DNA of 64,000 nucleotides from contig CP006772.1 of the NCBI GenBank assembly GCA_000473305.1, positions 930,001-994,000 on the forward strand, given 5' to 3'. The notes below the pieces were generated by a model, which was given only the letters and a program-made list of their open reading frames with translations, searched no databases and was not told the origin of the DNA. Below are positions 17,283-28,408 of the stretch, one piece after another (position 1 is the stretch's first letter; each line of letters begins with the position of its first letter). The stretch comes from Bacteroidales bacterium CF (GTDB taxonomy: Bacteria; Bacteroidota; Bacteroidia; Bacteroidales; UBA932). Made by a program: the position numbers and the translations under genes.

Positions 17283-18245
17283 ATGATATCATACAAAGAA
17301 TTAGGCTTGGTAAACTCTAAAGAGTTATTTGCCAAAGCTATCAAAGGGGGTTACGCGATTCCGGCATTTAACTTCAACAATATGGAACAGATGCAGGCAA
17401 TCATATCAGCATGCGTAGAGACAAAATCACCAGTTATTTTGCAGGTTTCAAGCGGGGCAAGAAAATATGCCAACCAGACTTTGCTCAGATATATGGCCCA
17501 GGGAGCTGTTGAGTACGCTAAAGAGCTGGGGTGCAATATTCCGATAGTCCTTCACCTCGATCACGGTGATTCGTTCGAACTTTGCAAATCTTGCATCGAT
17601 ATGGGCTTTTCATCAGTAATGATTGACGGATCTCATTTGAGCTTCGAGAAAAATATTGAACTTACAAAACAGGTTGTAGAGTATGCTCATGCACACGATG
17701 TGACAGTTGAGGGAGAGCTCGGAGTTCTTGCAGGCGTTGAGGATGAGGTATCGGCTGAGCACCATACATACACACAGCCTGAAGAGGTAGAGGAGTTTGT
17801 AAAGAAGACAGGAGTTGATTCACTTGCTATATCAATCGGAACATCTCACGGCGCATTTAAATTCAAACCGGGACAGAAACCTGAAATCAGACTTGATATA
17901 CTTCAGGAGATCGAGAGAAGAATACCCGGATTCCCAATCGTTCTTCACGGATCATCAAGTGTTCCTCAAGATATAGTTGCTCAGATAAATAAATTCGGCG
18001 GAAAATTGAAGGATTCAATAGGTATTCCGGAGGAGCAGCTACGTTTGGCTGCCGCAAGCGCTGTTTGTAAAATCAATATCGATTCAGACGGACGTCTCGC
18101 AATGACCGGGGCCATCAGACAGGTATTTGCTGAAAAACCAGAGGAGTTTGATCCACGTAAATATCTTGGTCCTGCACGTGATGCTTTGAAAGCTCTTTAC
18201 AAGCATAAGGTGATCAATGTGCTTGGAAGCGACAATAAAATCTAA
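17283..18245 (+). CDS. fba: Class II fructose-bisphosphate aldolase
   Basis: A 320-residue zinc-dependent aldolase that interconverts fructose 1,6-bisphosphate and the triose phosphates. HLDHGDSFE (catalytic Asp and zinc His), EGELGVLAG, the SIGTSHGAFKF zinc/phosphate loop and VLHGSSSVP are all present. The GDSF and chain-length features place it in the class IIB side of the family, near tagatose-bisphosphate aldolases, so a sugar-phosphate preference other than fructose cannot be excluded. It is a single gene with a strong terminator directly downstream (18266-18299) and a -7 element at 17233-17240. Confidence 0.93.
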   Translation: MISYKELGLVNSKELFAKAIKGGYAIPAFNFNNMEQMQAIISACVETKSPVILQVSSGARKYANQTLLRYMAQGAVEYAKELGCNIPIVLHLDHGDSFELCKSCIDMGFSSVMIDGSHLSFEKNIELTKQVVEYAHAHDVTVEGELGVLAGVEDEVSAEHHTYTQPEEVEEFVKKTGVDSLAISIGTSHGAFKFKPGQKPEIRLDILQEIERRIPGFPIVLHGSSSVPQDIVAQINKFGGKLKDSIGIPEEQLRLAAASAVCKINIDSDGRLAMTGAIRQVFAEKPEEFDPRKYLGPARDALKALYKHKVINVLGSDNKI

Positions 18246-18265
18246 TTTTAAATTATAATGAGAAG

Positions 18266-18299
18266 AAGGTGTCCGGAATTTTCCGGGCACCTTTTTTTA
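18266..18299 (+). terminator. Rho-independent terminator of fba
   Basis: AAGGTG-t-CCGGAA pairs with TTCCGG-g-CACCTT across a short loop, and seven T residues follow. It starts 21 bp after the fba stop. This is one of the best-formed terminators in the window. Confidence 0.92.
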
Positions 18300-18321
18300 T
18301 TTATTTCTAAAAAATATTAGT

Positions 18322-18341
18322 TAGTTAGATAAAACTAACTA
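18322..18341. promoter_or_regulatory. Palindromic operator of the marR-ATPase operon
   Basis: Perfect 20-bp inverted repeat TAGTTAG-ATAAAA-CTAACTA, preceded by an extra TTAG repeat. It overlaps the first bases of the -7 element and lies 10 bp before the marR start codon. Position and symmetry are those of a MarR-dimer autorepression site. Confidence 0.65.
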
Positions 18342-18347
18342 TATTTG
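18340..18347 (+). promoter_or_regulatory. -7 element of marR, very close to the start codon
   Basis: TATATTTG matches TAnnTTTG and ends only 4 bp before the marR ATG at 18352. With normal spacing, transcription would begin at or within a base or two of the ATG, predicting a leaderless mRNA. Confidence 0.55.
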
Positions 18348-18351
18348 CGCC

Positions 18352-18762
18352 ATGATTACAATTACTGACACGATAGCAAAACTTTCGAATTTCATTGCTC
18401 TCTCTGAGGAGAAGGCAAAGGATCAATGTAAAGAACATGGTCTGACAGAGACTCAGATGCATTACCTGGAGAAGATTGCAGATCTCGATAACCCGACAGT
18501 TACTGAACTATCCCGTGAACTCAGACTTTCGAAACCAACAGTTACTGTGACTATTGACAAATTAGTAGAAAAGGGTTTTGTAGACAGAGTCCGTTCTGAC
18601 AGAGACAGACGCAGTGCTCACCTTCATCTTACAGAACGTGGTATGGAACTTAACGCCACACATGACATAGCACATATTGCAATAGCTAAACACATAGCCA
18701 GAAAGGTGACAAACTCTGAGTTGGAGGAGTTAATCCGCATTGTCGGTAAAATAATTGATTAA
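18352..18762 (+). CDS. MarR-family transcriptional regulator
   Basis: A 136-residue winged-helix regulator. The core runs LTETQMHYLEKIADLDNPTVTELSRELRLSKPTVTVTIDKLVEKGFVDRVRSDRDRR in family order (split here only by position): DNA-recognition helix near residues 58-72, and the wing with DRDRRSA at about 83-91. Flanking helices form the dimer interface. MarR proteins usually repress their own operon and release DNA on binding a small ligand or on oxidation. The downstream P-type ATPase begins 20 bp later, so it is the likely target, with the palindrome at 18322-18341 as operator. The inducing ligand (perhaps a metal ion) is not determined. Confidence 0.88.
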   Translation: MITITDTIAKLSNFIALSEEKAKDQCKEHGLTETQMHYLEKIADLDNPTVTELSRELRLSKPTVTVTIDKLVEKGFVDRVRSDRDRRSAHLHLTERGMELNATHDIAHIAIAKHIARKVTNSELEELIRIVGKIID

Positions 18763-18781
18763 CATTAAATTATACTCTAAA

Positions 18782-21331
18782 ATGCAAAACAAAGTATCCA
18801 ATCTTGAATTTCACGGGCTTAGTGAACAGGAGGTAAAATCAAGACAGTCCAAGTATGGTTTCAACGAACTGCCTTCATCTAAAAAGAGGGGAACACTTCA
18901 GATAGCCTTGGGAATTATCAAGGAACCAATGTTCATATTGCTTGTAATTTGCGGCTCGTTATATCTTTTCCTTGGTGATATCAGGGAGGGTGTGATGTTG
19001 ATGTCATTTGTGATATTTGTCATGGGTATAGAGTATTTTCAGGAGAGAAAGACTGAGAAGGCACTCGATGCTCTTAAGGATCTTGCAAGTCCCAGGGCTC
19101 TGGTAATCAGAGAGGGTGAAGTAAAGAGAATTGCCGGAAGAGAGGTAGTAATGGGTGATATAGTTGTTCTTCAGGAGGGGGACAGAGTACCTGCTGACGG
19201 AAAAATCCTGCACAGTGTAAATTTAATGATTGATGAATCCTTATTGACAGGAGAGTCTGTTTCTGTCAGGAAAAGAGAATGGGTTCAGAACGACGGCCAT
19301 TTTATTCCGGGCGGGGATGATATACCTTATGTGTATTCGGGATCAATGGTGGTCCAGGGCAATGGGGTCTATGAAGTTACTGCAATCGGACAAGCTACCG
19401 AGATAGGAAAAATAGGAAAGGCTATCGAGTCAGTCGAGGAGCAACCTACTAAGCTCAAGAGAGAGATGGGTGTGTTGGTAAAGAGGCTGGCAATAATTGG
19501 TCTTATTCTTTGTGTCTCGGTAATTTTAATATATACTCTCACCAGAGGAGACCTGCTAAAAGGTTTCCTGGCCGGGATAACCCTGGCTATGGCAATGCTT
19601 CCAGAAGAGTTCCCGGTTGTACTTACTATATTTATGGCATTGGGTGCATGGAGAATATCAAAGCACAATGTTCTTACACGAAAATCCTCGGCAATTGAGA
19701 CACTTGGTTCTGCTACAGTGCTTTGCACCGACAAGACAGGAACCCTTACACAGAATAAGATGACCATCAACTCCTTATATAACGGAGAGGATCTCATAAA
19801 TATCGCCAACTCGAAAACATTCCCGGAAGAGTATCACGAGATAATTGAGTATGGGCTTCTCTCAAGTCAGGTAAAGCCGTTCGACCCTATGGAAAAAGCC
19901 ATCGAGACTCTTGGTGAGAGGTTTCTAAAAGATACAGAGCATATTCACGATGACTGGAAAATGGTGAAGGAGTATCCTCTCTCAAGAGAGATGCTGGCTA
20001 TGTCCAGGGTGTTTGAGAGTCCTGACTCAACTAAGAAGGTAATTGCAGCAAAGGGAGCTCCAGAGGCAATTTTTGATTTGTGTCATCTTACTCCTGAGCT
20101 TGTTGAAAAATATGAAAAGGTTGTTTCTGATATGGCATCCGTTGGCTTAAGGGTACTCGGAGTGGCAAAGGCTCGTTTGGAGCCGACCGGACTACCTGTT
20201 GTACAGCACGACTTTGATTTTGAATTTGTTGGTCTGATAGGTCTGTCTGATCCTATCCGTGAAAATGTACCTTCAGCGGTTAAGGAGTGCTATAAGGCAG
20301 GATTACGGGTAATAATGATTACCGGGGACTATCCTGTGACAGCAATGAATATAGGTAAGGAGATTGGTTTAGTGAATAGTGATAAGTGTATAACCGGTCA
20401 GGAGCTGATGAATATGGATGAGAGTACTCTTTCAGAAAAGATAAAGAGTGTAAATATTTTTGCCAGAGTCATTCCTGAGCAAAAACTGAAGATTGTAAAC
20501 GCACTGAAGAAAAATGGTGAGATTGTGGCAATGACCGGTGACGGGGTAAATGATGCACCGGCACTGAAATCTGCAAATATCGGTATTGCAATGGGTGAAA
20601 AGGGTACCGATGTTGCCCGCGAAGCTTCTGAGCTTGTCCTGATGGACGACAACTTTGCTTCCATAGTTGGTGCGGTCAGAATGGGAAGAAGGATATTTGA
20701 TAACCTGCAGAAGGCCTTCGGATATATCTTCGCAATACATGTCCCTATTGCGGGATTGTCTCTGATACCTGTATTCTTCAAGGATATGCCTCTTCTTCTC
20801 TGGCCTGTACACATCGTCTTCCTTGAGTTGATAATTGACCCGGCATGTTCTGTGATTTTTGAGGCCGAGAAAGCGGAGAAGAATGTTATGAGCAGACCTC
20901 CGCGATCAGCAGACGAACCTTTCTTTGGAGTAAACAAGATTCTTTTAAGCTGTTCTCAGGGAATCGCGGTATTAATCAACACGCTTGCCGTATTCTTTAT
21001 CGGACAATACCTGGGCTACAGTGACGGAGCTGTCAGGGCTATGTCTTTTGTCACACTTATTGTCTCAAATATCGCTATAATTCTCTCCAACAGATCCTGG
21101 AGCGAGAGCATAATAAAGATATTGACAACCCCAAATAAAACAGTTAAATGGGTTGTCGGAGGGGCTGTATTTTTCCTTATACTCATTCTTAATATACCTT
21201 TCCTTCTGGACCTGTTTCAGTTTGAAAGAATCTCGCTTATCGAGGCTGTTGTATGTTTGTTCATGGGATTTGTGAGTATAACCTGGTTTGAGTTATACAA
21301 AAGATGGAATAGAGTAAAGGAGAGGCTATAA
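18782..21331 (+). CDS. P-type cation-translocating ATPase
   Basis: An 849-residue P2-like ATPase. The start is the ATG at 18782; a TTG at 18755 overlapping marR is less likely. Motifs are TGES (actuator, about 156-159), PEEFP in M4 (about 274-278), DKTGTLT with phosphorylated Asp at about 317, KGAPE, and TGDGVNDAPAL near the hinge. Six or more further helices lie at the C terminus. No N-terminal heavy-metal domain or CPC motif is present, so it is not a P1B copper/zinc pump. Overall it resembles bacterial Ca2+/Mn2+-type pumps, but the M4 PEEFP replaces the common PEGLP. The cation is unknown. It is controlled by the adjacent MarR gene and abuts atpG tail to tail with no gap. Confidence 0.85.
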   Translation: MQNKVSNLEFHGLSEQEVKSRQSKYGFNELPSSKKRGTLQIALGIIKEPMFILLVICGSLYLFLGDIREGVMLMSFVIFVMGIEYFQERKTEKALDALKDLASPRALVIREGEVKRIAGREVVMGDIVVLQEGDRVPADGKILHSVNLMIDESLLTGESVSVRKREWVQNDGHFIPGGDDIPYVYSGSMVVQGNGVYEVTAIGQATEIGKIGKAIESVEEQPTKLKREMGVLVKRLAIIGLILCVSVILIYTLTRGDLLKGFLAGITLAMAMLPEEFPVVLTIFMALGAWRISKHNVLTRKSSAIETLGSATVLCTDKTGTLTQNKMTINSLYNGEDLINIANSKTFPEEYHEIIEYGLLSSQVKPFDPMEKAIETLGERFLKDTEHIHDDWKMVKEYPLSREMLAMSRVFESPDSTKKVIAAKGAPEAIFDLCHLTPELVEKYEKVVSDMASVGLRVLGVAKARLEPTGLPVVQHDFDFEFVGLIGLSDPIRENVPSAVKECYKAGLRVIMITGDYPVTAMNIGKEIGLVNSDKCITGQELMNMDESTLSEKIKSVNIFARVIPEQKLKIVNALKKNGEIVAMTGDGVNDAPALKSANIGIAMGEKGTDVAREASELVLMDDNFASIVGAVRMGRRIFDNLQKAFGYIFAIHVPIAGLSLIPVFFKDMPLLLWPVHIVFLELIIDPACSVIFEAEKAEKNVMSRPPRSADEPFFGVNKILLSCSQGIAVLINTLAVFFIGQYLGYSDGAVRAMSFVTLIVSNIAIILSNRSWSESIIKILTTPNKTVKWVVGGAVFFLILILNIPFLLDLFQFERISLIEAVVCLFMGFVSITWFELYKRWNRVKERL

Positions 21332-22189
21332 CTACCTTGTACTGCCGCCGACAATGTCGAGAAGTTCATTTGTGATGGCTTGTTGGCGGCTCTTATTGTA
21401 CTGAAGTGTTAGCTCCTGAATCAGTTTTCCGGCATTGTCAGATGCCAACTGCATTGCGACACTCCTTGCAGCATGTTCTGCAGCCGAAGAGTCAAGCAGA
21501 ATCCTGAAGATTGTTGCGAAGAGCTGTTTGCCAATTATGTCGGCAGCAATATTTTCTTTATCAGGTTCATATAGATAATAGGCATCTTTGGAAGTAATCT
21601 CTTTTTTTGTAATGATCGGAAGAAACTGCTCTACTGTCGGAATCTGAGTTCCCATTGACTTGAAATGGTTGTATATTAAATCCACCCGGTCAATCTCACC
21701 GCTTGAGAATTGTTTCATCAAGGTTACGGCTATCTTCTTACTGCCTGAATAATCCGGCTTTTCTGACAGTAAATGGTCACACTCCACAATTGTGTATGAA
21801 GGACTCTTCAGATGAGAGGTGATTCTTTTTCCAATAGTGTAAATAGTAATATTCTCAGCTCCGTTTTTTCTCAATCTCTCGATAGTCTCGTGCAATAACT
21901 TCTCTACATTGATATTAAAAGAACCGCATAATGAAGCATTAGATGAGACAATAACAACGGCTGCCTTTTTCAGAGCTCTCTCCTTTGAGTATTCTGATTC
22001 CGGTATTGCATCATCGGTCTGTAAATCAGAAAACATCTCAATCAAAGCCTCCAGATATGGTTTTGAATTGTTGAGAGCTATCTGGGCACGGTGAAACTTT
22101 GACGATGAAATCAACCTCATAGCGGAAGTTATTTTCAACGTATTGTTTACTGAGTCAATCCTCCCTTTTATCTCCTTAAGTGATGACAT
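21332..22189 (-). CDS. atpG: ATP synthase F1 subunit gamma
   Basis: A 285-residue central-stalk subunit. The N-terminal coiled-coil helix LKEIKGRIDSVNNTLKITSAM and the C-terminal helix with NAGKLIQELTLQYNKSRQQAITNELLDIVGG are the conserved ends that form the rotor shaft inside the alpha3beta3 hexamer. The middle Rossmann-like region is normal but diverged. It is the last gene of the nine-gene ATP synthase operon and its stop codon directly abuts that of the convergent P-type ATPase gene. Confidence 0.95.
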   Translation of the reverse strand: MSSLKEIKGRIDSVNNTLKITSAMRLISSSKFHRAQIALNNSKPYLEALIEMFSDLQTDDAIPESEYSKERALKKAAVVIVSSNASLCGSFNINVEKLLHETIERLRKNGAENITIYTIGKRITSHLKSPSYTIVECDHLLSEKPDYSGSKKIAVTLMKQFSSGEIDRVDLIYNHFKSMGTQIPTVEQFLPIITKKEITSKDAYYLYEPDKENIAADIIGKQLFATIFRILLDSSAAEHAARSVAMQLASDNAGKLIQELTLQYNKSRQQAITNELLDIVGGSTR

Positions 22190-22198
22190 TCTGCCTTT

Positions 22199-23776
22199 TT
22201 ATTTTGTCATACTTGCGACAATTGATGTCGCAATATTTTCCAACTCCGTTGTAATTTGTCCGTCGAACAACCCACTCTTTATGTGGGCTAGTATATCCGT
22301 AGATCTCAAGGCGTTCAGAAAAGCCTTTTCAAATTGATATACCTTGTCCACCTCAATGTTTCTTAGAAGACCGTGTGTCCCGCAATAAAGAATAGCAATC
22401 TGTTCCTCTACAGGCATTGGGGTATACTGTTTCTGTACTAGAAGTCTTGCATTTTTCTGTCCTTTGTCAATGGTCATTGCTGTTACAGGGTCAAGGTCTC
22501 CTCCGAATTTTGTAAAGGATTCCAGTTCTCTGAATTGTGCCTGATCGATCTTCAACGTGCCGGCAACCATCTTCATCGCCTTGACCTGAGCTTTGCCACC
22601 CACGCGGGAGACGGATATTCCCACATTAATCGCAGGACGGTTACCTTGGTTGAATAGATTTGTGTCAAGGAAAATCTGTCCGTCTGTGATTGATATGACA
22701 TTTGTCGGAATATATGCCGAGACATCTCCTGCCTGAGTCTCGATAATTGGAAGAGCAGTCAGGGATCCTCCGCCTTTTACTTTGTCAAGCAATCTGTATG
22801 GCAGATCGTTCATCTTGATGGCAACCTCTTTCTGATTGATAACTTTTGCCGCTCTCTCAAGTAGCCTTGAATGCAGATAAAATATGTCTCCCGGATATGC
22901 TTCGCGGCCAGAAGGCCTCCTAAGAATAAGTGAAATCTCCCTGTACGCGACAGCCTGTTTTGAGAGGTCGTCGTATACAACCAGTGCGTCTCTTCCTGTG
23001 TCCCTGAAATACTCTCCAATAGCGGCACCTGCAAAAGGTGCAAAATACTGCATGGCTGCAGGGTCTGAAGCTGTTGCAGTGATTACGGTGGTGTAATCCA
23101 TTGCACCCTTCTCTCTGAGAGTCTCTACAATGGATGCAACAGTTGATCCCTTCTGTCCTATAGCGACATATATACAATAGACCGGTTTCCCCGCTAGAAA
23201 ATTTTCTCTTTGATTGATTATCGTATCAATGGCGATTGAAGTCTTTCCGGTTTGCCGGTCTCCAATAATCAGCTCTCTTTGTCCCTTTCCTATCGGGATC
23301 ATTGCATCAATAGCCTTGATGCCGGTTTGAAGAGGCTCATTGACTGGTTGACGGAAGATAACTCCCGGAGCTTTCCTCTCCAGAGGCATTTCTATCAGTT
23401 CACCTTTAATGGCTCCTTTTCCGTCAATTGGTTCTCCCAATGTGTTGATGACCCGTCCAAGAAGAGCCTCGCCAACTTTTATCGAGGCAATCTTTCCCGT
23501 CCTGGTCACTCTGTCTCCCTCTTTGATCTTATCTGACTGTCCAAGCAAAACGGCACCTACGTTGTCCTCCTCGAGGTTCATGACAACAGCTTCCATTCCA
23601 TTGTCAAACTTGATCAACTCGTTTGATTCAGCATTGAATAATCCGAAGATACGGGCAACTCCGTCACTTACCTGAAGCACCTTGCCAATCTCCTCAAATT
23701 CCAGCTTGTTGTTGATGCCTTCAAGCTGCATCTTCAAAATGTCTGAGACTTCACTTACTTTAAATATATCCGACAT
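22199..23776 (-). CDS. atpA: ATP synthase F1 subunit alpha
   Basis: A 525-residue non-catalytic nucleotide-binding subunit. Walker [10 protein letters not shown] and the segment [16 protein letters not shown] are present, as is the [13 protein letters not shown] crown region and the [19 protein letters not shown] tail. The arginine finger lies within ISVSRVGG. The length is typical. It begins 10 bp after atpH and precedes atpG by 9 bp. Confidence 0.97.
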   Translation of the reverse strand: MSDIFKVSEVSDILKMQLEGINNKLEFEEIGKVLQVSDGVARIFGLFNAESNELIKFDNGMEAVVMNLEEDNVGAVLLGQSDKIKEGDRVTRTGKIASIKVGEALLGRVINTLGEPIDGKGAIKGELIEMPLERKAPGVIFRQPVNEPLQTGIKAIDAMIPIGKGQRELIIGDRQTGKTSIAIDTIINQRENFLAGKPVYCIYVAIGQKGSTVASIVETLREKGAMDYTTVITATASDPAAMQYFAPFAGAAIGEYFRDTGRDALVVYDDLSKQAVAYREISLILRRPSGREAYPGDIFYLHSRLLERAAKVINQKEVAIKMNDLPYRLLDKVKGGGSLTALPIIETQAGDVSAYIPTNVISITDGQIFLDTNLFNQGNRPAINVGISVSRVGGKAQVKAMKMVAGTLKIDQAQFRELESFTKFGGDLDPVTAMTIDKGQKNARLLVQKQYTPMPVEEQIAILYCGTHGLLRNIEVDKVYQFEKAFLNALRSTDILAHIKSGLFDGQITTELENIATSIVASMTK

Positions 23777-23786
23777 AATATGTTAT

Positions 23787-24335
23787 TTACAGATATTCTG
23801 ATTCTGTTAATTCCCTCTTAATCTTCTCCAACTGAGTCCTGACAGTCGAATCAAGCCGATAGTCACCGATTTCAAAGACAAAACCGCCGATTATTTCCTG
23901 ATCAACCCTTTTGTTTATTATCACCGGCCCGCGGGTCCTGTAGGTCACAATCCTTCTTATCTTCTCCTCAATTTCATGCGATACAGGAATTGATGTTACC
24001 AGCTCGCAGATAGTTATGTTATGATGTTTATTGTGCAGATCCTGATATATAGTGCATATTGACATGAGAAGAGCTGCCCTCTCTTTTGCCAGTACCAACC
24101 TCAAGAAGCTATGGAACTCAGCGGACAGATCACTGCCGGCGGCTGTAATCAGGAGGGACAGTTTCTCTTTTTCAAGAGTGGCAGGAGAGAGTAGTGCGCT
24201 TTCGAGTTCCGGAACCTCACGGAAGGATTGTGACAGTCTGAGGATGTTATTGTAAACAGCATCCTCAGTGCCTCTTTCCAGTGCATGACCCAGCAAGGCT
24301 CGGGCATATCTGGTGGATATTATGCCAATATTCAT
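23787..24335 (-). CDS. atpH: ATP synthase F1 subunit delta
   Basis: A 182-residue peripheral-stalk subunit that connects F1 to the b dimer. The N-terminal six-helix bundle (STRYARALLGHALERG) and the C-terminal sheet with GGFVFEIGDYRLDSTVRTQLEKIKREL are the family signatures. Its start is immediately after the atpF stop (24336), with no gap. Confidence 0.92.
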   Translation of the reverse strand: MNIGIISTRYARALLGHALERGTEDAVYNNILRLSQSFREVPELESALLSPATLEKEKLSLLITAAGSDLSAEFHSFLRLVLAKERAALLMSICTIYQDLHNKHHNITICELVTSIPVSHEIEEKIRRIVTYRTRGPVIINKRVDQEIIGGFVFEIGDYRLDSTVRTQLEKIKRELTESEYL

Positions 24336-24836
24336 CTAAGATTTAATACTAGTGGTCTCCTTAATGTATTTTTCTATCAGATCCATGTGGGCATCATCTG
24401 CCTCAAGTTCTCTGCGGATTACCTTTCCTGCAATATCAACCGAGAGATCGGCAACCTGATTACGAATCATCTTCATTGACTTCTCCCTCTCTCTCTCAAT
24501 CTCCTTTTTGGCATCATCAATCAGTTTTGATGTCAGTTTGCCGGCCTCCTCCTTTGCTGAACTGAGTATACTCTCCCTGAAAACATTTGCCTCATGCAGT
24601 ATCTTTGTCTGTTCAGCACGGGCTGATGCAATGATGGCATCACTCTCTCTCTTCAATTCTTCAAGCTTGACATTTGCTGCCTTGGCAGCATCAAGGGATT
24701 GCTGTATGTAGGCCCGTCTCTCCTCTACCATCTTTACAATAACGGGGAATCCGTACTTTGCAAGGATGAAAAAGACGGCTCCGAATGATATTAACATCCA
24801 GAATAGCAATCCTGCGTCGGGAGTCAACAGTGACAT
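24336..24836 (-). CDS. atpF: ATP synthase Fo subunit b
   Basis: A 166-residue stator subunit. One N-terminal membrane helix (LLFWMLISFGAVFFILAKYGFPVI) is followed by a long charged coiled coil rich in Ala, Glu and Lys (residues about 30-150). A single b gene is present; no b' was seen. It lies between atpE and atpH. Confidence 0.94.
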   Translation of the reverse strand: MSLLTPDAGLLFWMLISFGAVFFILAKYGFPVIVKMVEERRAYIQQSLDAAKAANVKLEELKRESDAIIASARAEQTKILHEANVFRESILSSAKEEAGKLTSKLIDDAKKEIEREREKSMKMIRNQVADLSVDIAGKVIRRELEADDAHMDLIEKYIKETTSIKS

Positions 24837-24846
24837 GGTACTCTTG

Positions 24847-25110
<264 letters not shown>

Positions 25111-25117
25111 TTAAATA

Positions 25118-26176
25118 TTAACATGTTTCAACATTTCTCCTTCCTACCTGAGAAAGGCCAATAAATATAGCGGAGAGCATTGTAAAGACATAAGCCTGTA
25201 TGTAGGCAACCAAAAGTTCCAGACAGTTCATGAAAATGCTTAGTATTACAGATATCACCGTCATTCCGGTATTAACTGCAGGACCCATAGCTACCGTTAT
25301 GAAAATCAATACCGTGAGTGATAGTATAATAGCGTGGCCTGCCATTATATTGGCAAATAAACGTATCATAAGTGCAAATGGCTTGGAAAATACGCTGAAG
25401 ATTTCTATCAAAGGCATTAGTGGGAGAGGAACCTTCATCCACAATGGAACTTCGGGCCATACGGTCTCTTTCCAGTACTGTTTGGTTCCGGAAATATTCA
25501 CAACAAAAAATGTGCAGAGAGCCAGGACCATAGTCACTGCAATGTTGCCGGTTGTGTTTGCTCCGGCAGGGAACAGTGGTATCAGACCCATTACATTGTT
25601 TATGAATATGAAGAAGAATGCAGTCAGGAGATAGGGCGCAAATTTATGATAGTTTTCACCGATAGATGGTTTGATGACATTGTCGTTGATGTCCATGATA
25701 AATATCTCCATTGCACCAACAAAACCTGTAGGCGGCATCAATGGTTTTCTTCTGTACCATCTAGCCACAAATAGTATTATAGAGATAAGAATAATACTGT
25801 TTAACAAAAGGGCAAATGCGCTTTTTGTTAGAGAAATATCAATGGGCCTTGTAATCTCGCCACTCTTCCCTACTTCGACTATTTTTCCGGCAAATTTTCC
25901 GCTATCAGCAATTTTGAAATTTTTGTAAACGGAACCCTCTTCAATCCTTGAGGATAAAAATAGATTTAATTTGTTTGAATGATCAATAATAATAATCGGA
26001 AGGGGAACACCTATCTTTCGCTCTCCCCAGGTTGTTATGTGCCAACCGTAAGAGTCACCTATATGCGAAAAAATAATTTTTTTTGCATCTATCTCCTGGC
26101 CGTATATGCGACATGGTGAGAATCCAATTGTTGCTAACAACAAGAAACAGACAATATATCTAACTCTTTTTATCAT
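25118..26176 (-). CDS. atpB: ATP synthase Fo subunit a
   Basis: A 352-residue membrane stator subunit. It is longer than the E. coli protein owing to an N-terminal signal-like segment (IVCFLLLATIGFSPCRIYGQ) and a periplasmic region of about 100 residues, as is common in Bacteroidota. The essential Arg is in LMIRLFANIMAGHA. The terminal helix pair LLVAYIQAYVFTMLSAIFIG forms the ion half-channels. Its start overlaps the end of the upstream small membrane gene by 17 bp. Confidence 0.94.
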   Translation of the reverse strand: MIKRVRYIVCFLLLATIGFSPCRIYGQEIDAKKIIFSHIGDSYGWHITTWGERKIGVPLPIIIIDHSNKLNLFLSSRIEEGSVYKNFKIADSGKFAGKIVEVGKSGEITRPIDISLTKSAFALLLNSIILISIILFVARWYRRKPLMPPTGFVGAMEIFIMDINDNVIKPSIGENYHKFAPYLLTAFFFIFINNVMGLIPLFPAGANTTGNIAVTMVLALCTFFVVNISGTKQYWKETVWPEVPLWMKVPLPLMPLIEIFSVFSKPFALMIRLFANIMAGHAIILSLTVLIFITVAMGPAVNTGMTVISVILSIFMNCLELLVAYIQAYVFTMLSAIFIGLSQVGRRNVETC

Positions 26177-26561
26177 TCTTTATTGATAATTCAAATTTGA
26201 CATATAAATATGTCTCGATTACAAGGTAAAAGAAGTAGAATAACGATATCACTATAGTAAATTCCTCATCTTTCTCATCAATGAAAAGATTGTACAACAA
26301 GACGCACAAAATTGTCACCAGGAGTTTTATACCTCTCATCATCATATATGCCTGGATCATTTTTGTTGGATTCTTTTCTCTGAAGTACCGTAGAGACACA
26401 TAAAGAACAACAGCAATTACCGAGTAGTATGAGGGTATTACAGGATACCATTCAAAATAGTGTTCAGGTAGAAGGTAGTATATAATAAAACCGATAACTA
26501 TTCCAAATGCCACATAGACAATTAGAAGAGTTTTCAGAAACCTGTGATTTAGTACTCCCAT
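26160..26561 (-). CDS. Small four-helix membrane protein in the atp operon (AtpI-like)
   Basis: A 133-residue protein with four predicted membrane helices (about residues 10-29, 43-58, 72-92 and 104-122) and a basic tail. It lies between atpC and atpB, where ATP synthase operons often carry atpI or another assembly factor for the c ring. Direct similarity to AtpI is not obvious by eye, so the functional label rests on position and topology. Confidence 0.6.
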   Translation of the reverse strand: MGVLNHRFLKTLLIVYVAFGIVIGFIIYYLLPEHYFEWYPVIPSYYSVIAVVLYVSLRYFREKNPTKMIQAYMMMRGIKLLVTILCVLLYNLFIDEKDEEFTIVISLFYFFYLVIETYLYVKFELSIKNDKKS

Positions 26562-26572
26562 GACTCTTATCT

Positions 26573-26815
26573 TTAATTAATACAAATTGTCACCGAATTA
26601 TTCAGAACCTTAACATAACCACTGTCAGGTACGTCAAAACTCTTCTCATCTCCGGATTCAGCCAATCTTATAATGATTCTTCCGGAATCAAGCAGAGAGA
26701 TGATAGGAGCGTGTTTGTCCAGAATTGTGAACAGCCCCTCTGTCCCGGGGACAGTTACGGATGTGACCTCCCCTTTAAAAAGATTTTTGCACGGATTATG
26801 TATTGACAGCTTCAT
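26573..26815 (-). CDS. atpC: ATP synthase F1 subunit epsilon, short form
   Basis: An 80-residue subunit holding only the N-terminal beta-sandwich (MKLSIHNPCKNLF, GTEGLFTILDKHAPIISLL, a Gly-rich SGYVKVLNNSVTICIN end). The C-terminal helical hairpin, present in the usual 130-residue epsilon and able to inhibit ATP hydrolysis, is missing. Short forms are common in Bacteroidota, so this is not a truncation by mutation. It implies that epsilon-based inhibition is absent. Confidence 0.9.
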   Translation of the reverse strand: MKLSIHNPCKNLFKGEVTSVTVPGTEGLFTILDKHAPIISLLDSGRIIIRLAESGDEKSFDVPDSGYVKVLNNSVTICIN

Positions 26816-26826
26816 ATAAGTTTTGA

Positions 26827-28353
<1,527 letters not shown>

Positions 28354-28365
28354 TTATTAACACGG

Positions 28366-28373
28366 CAAAAGTA
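28366..28373 (-). promoter_or_regulatory. Putative -7 element for the ATP synthase operon
   Basis: TACTTTTG on the minus strand matches TAnnTTTG, 24 bp upstream of the atpD ATG, preceded by a run of T residues. It lies in the 67-bp gap after the QmoC-like gene, suggesting that the atp operon has its own promoter in addition to possible read-through. Confidence 0.5.
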
Positions 28374-28408
28374 AAAAAAAAAACAATCAGTTATAGGAGA
28401 AAATGTAT

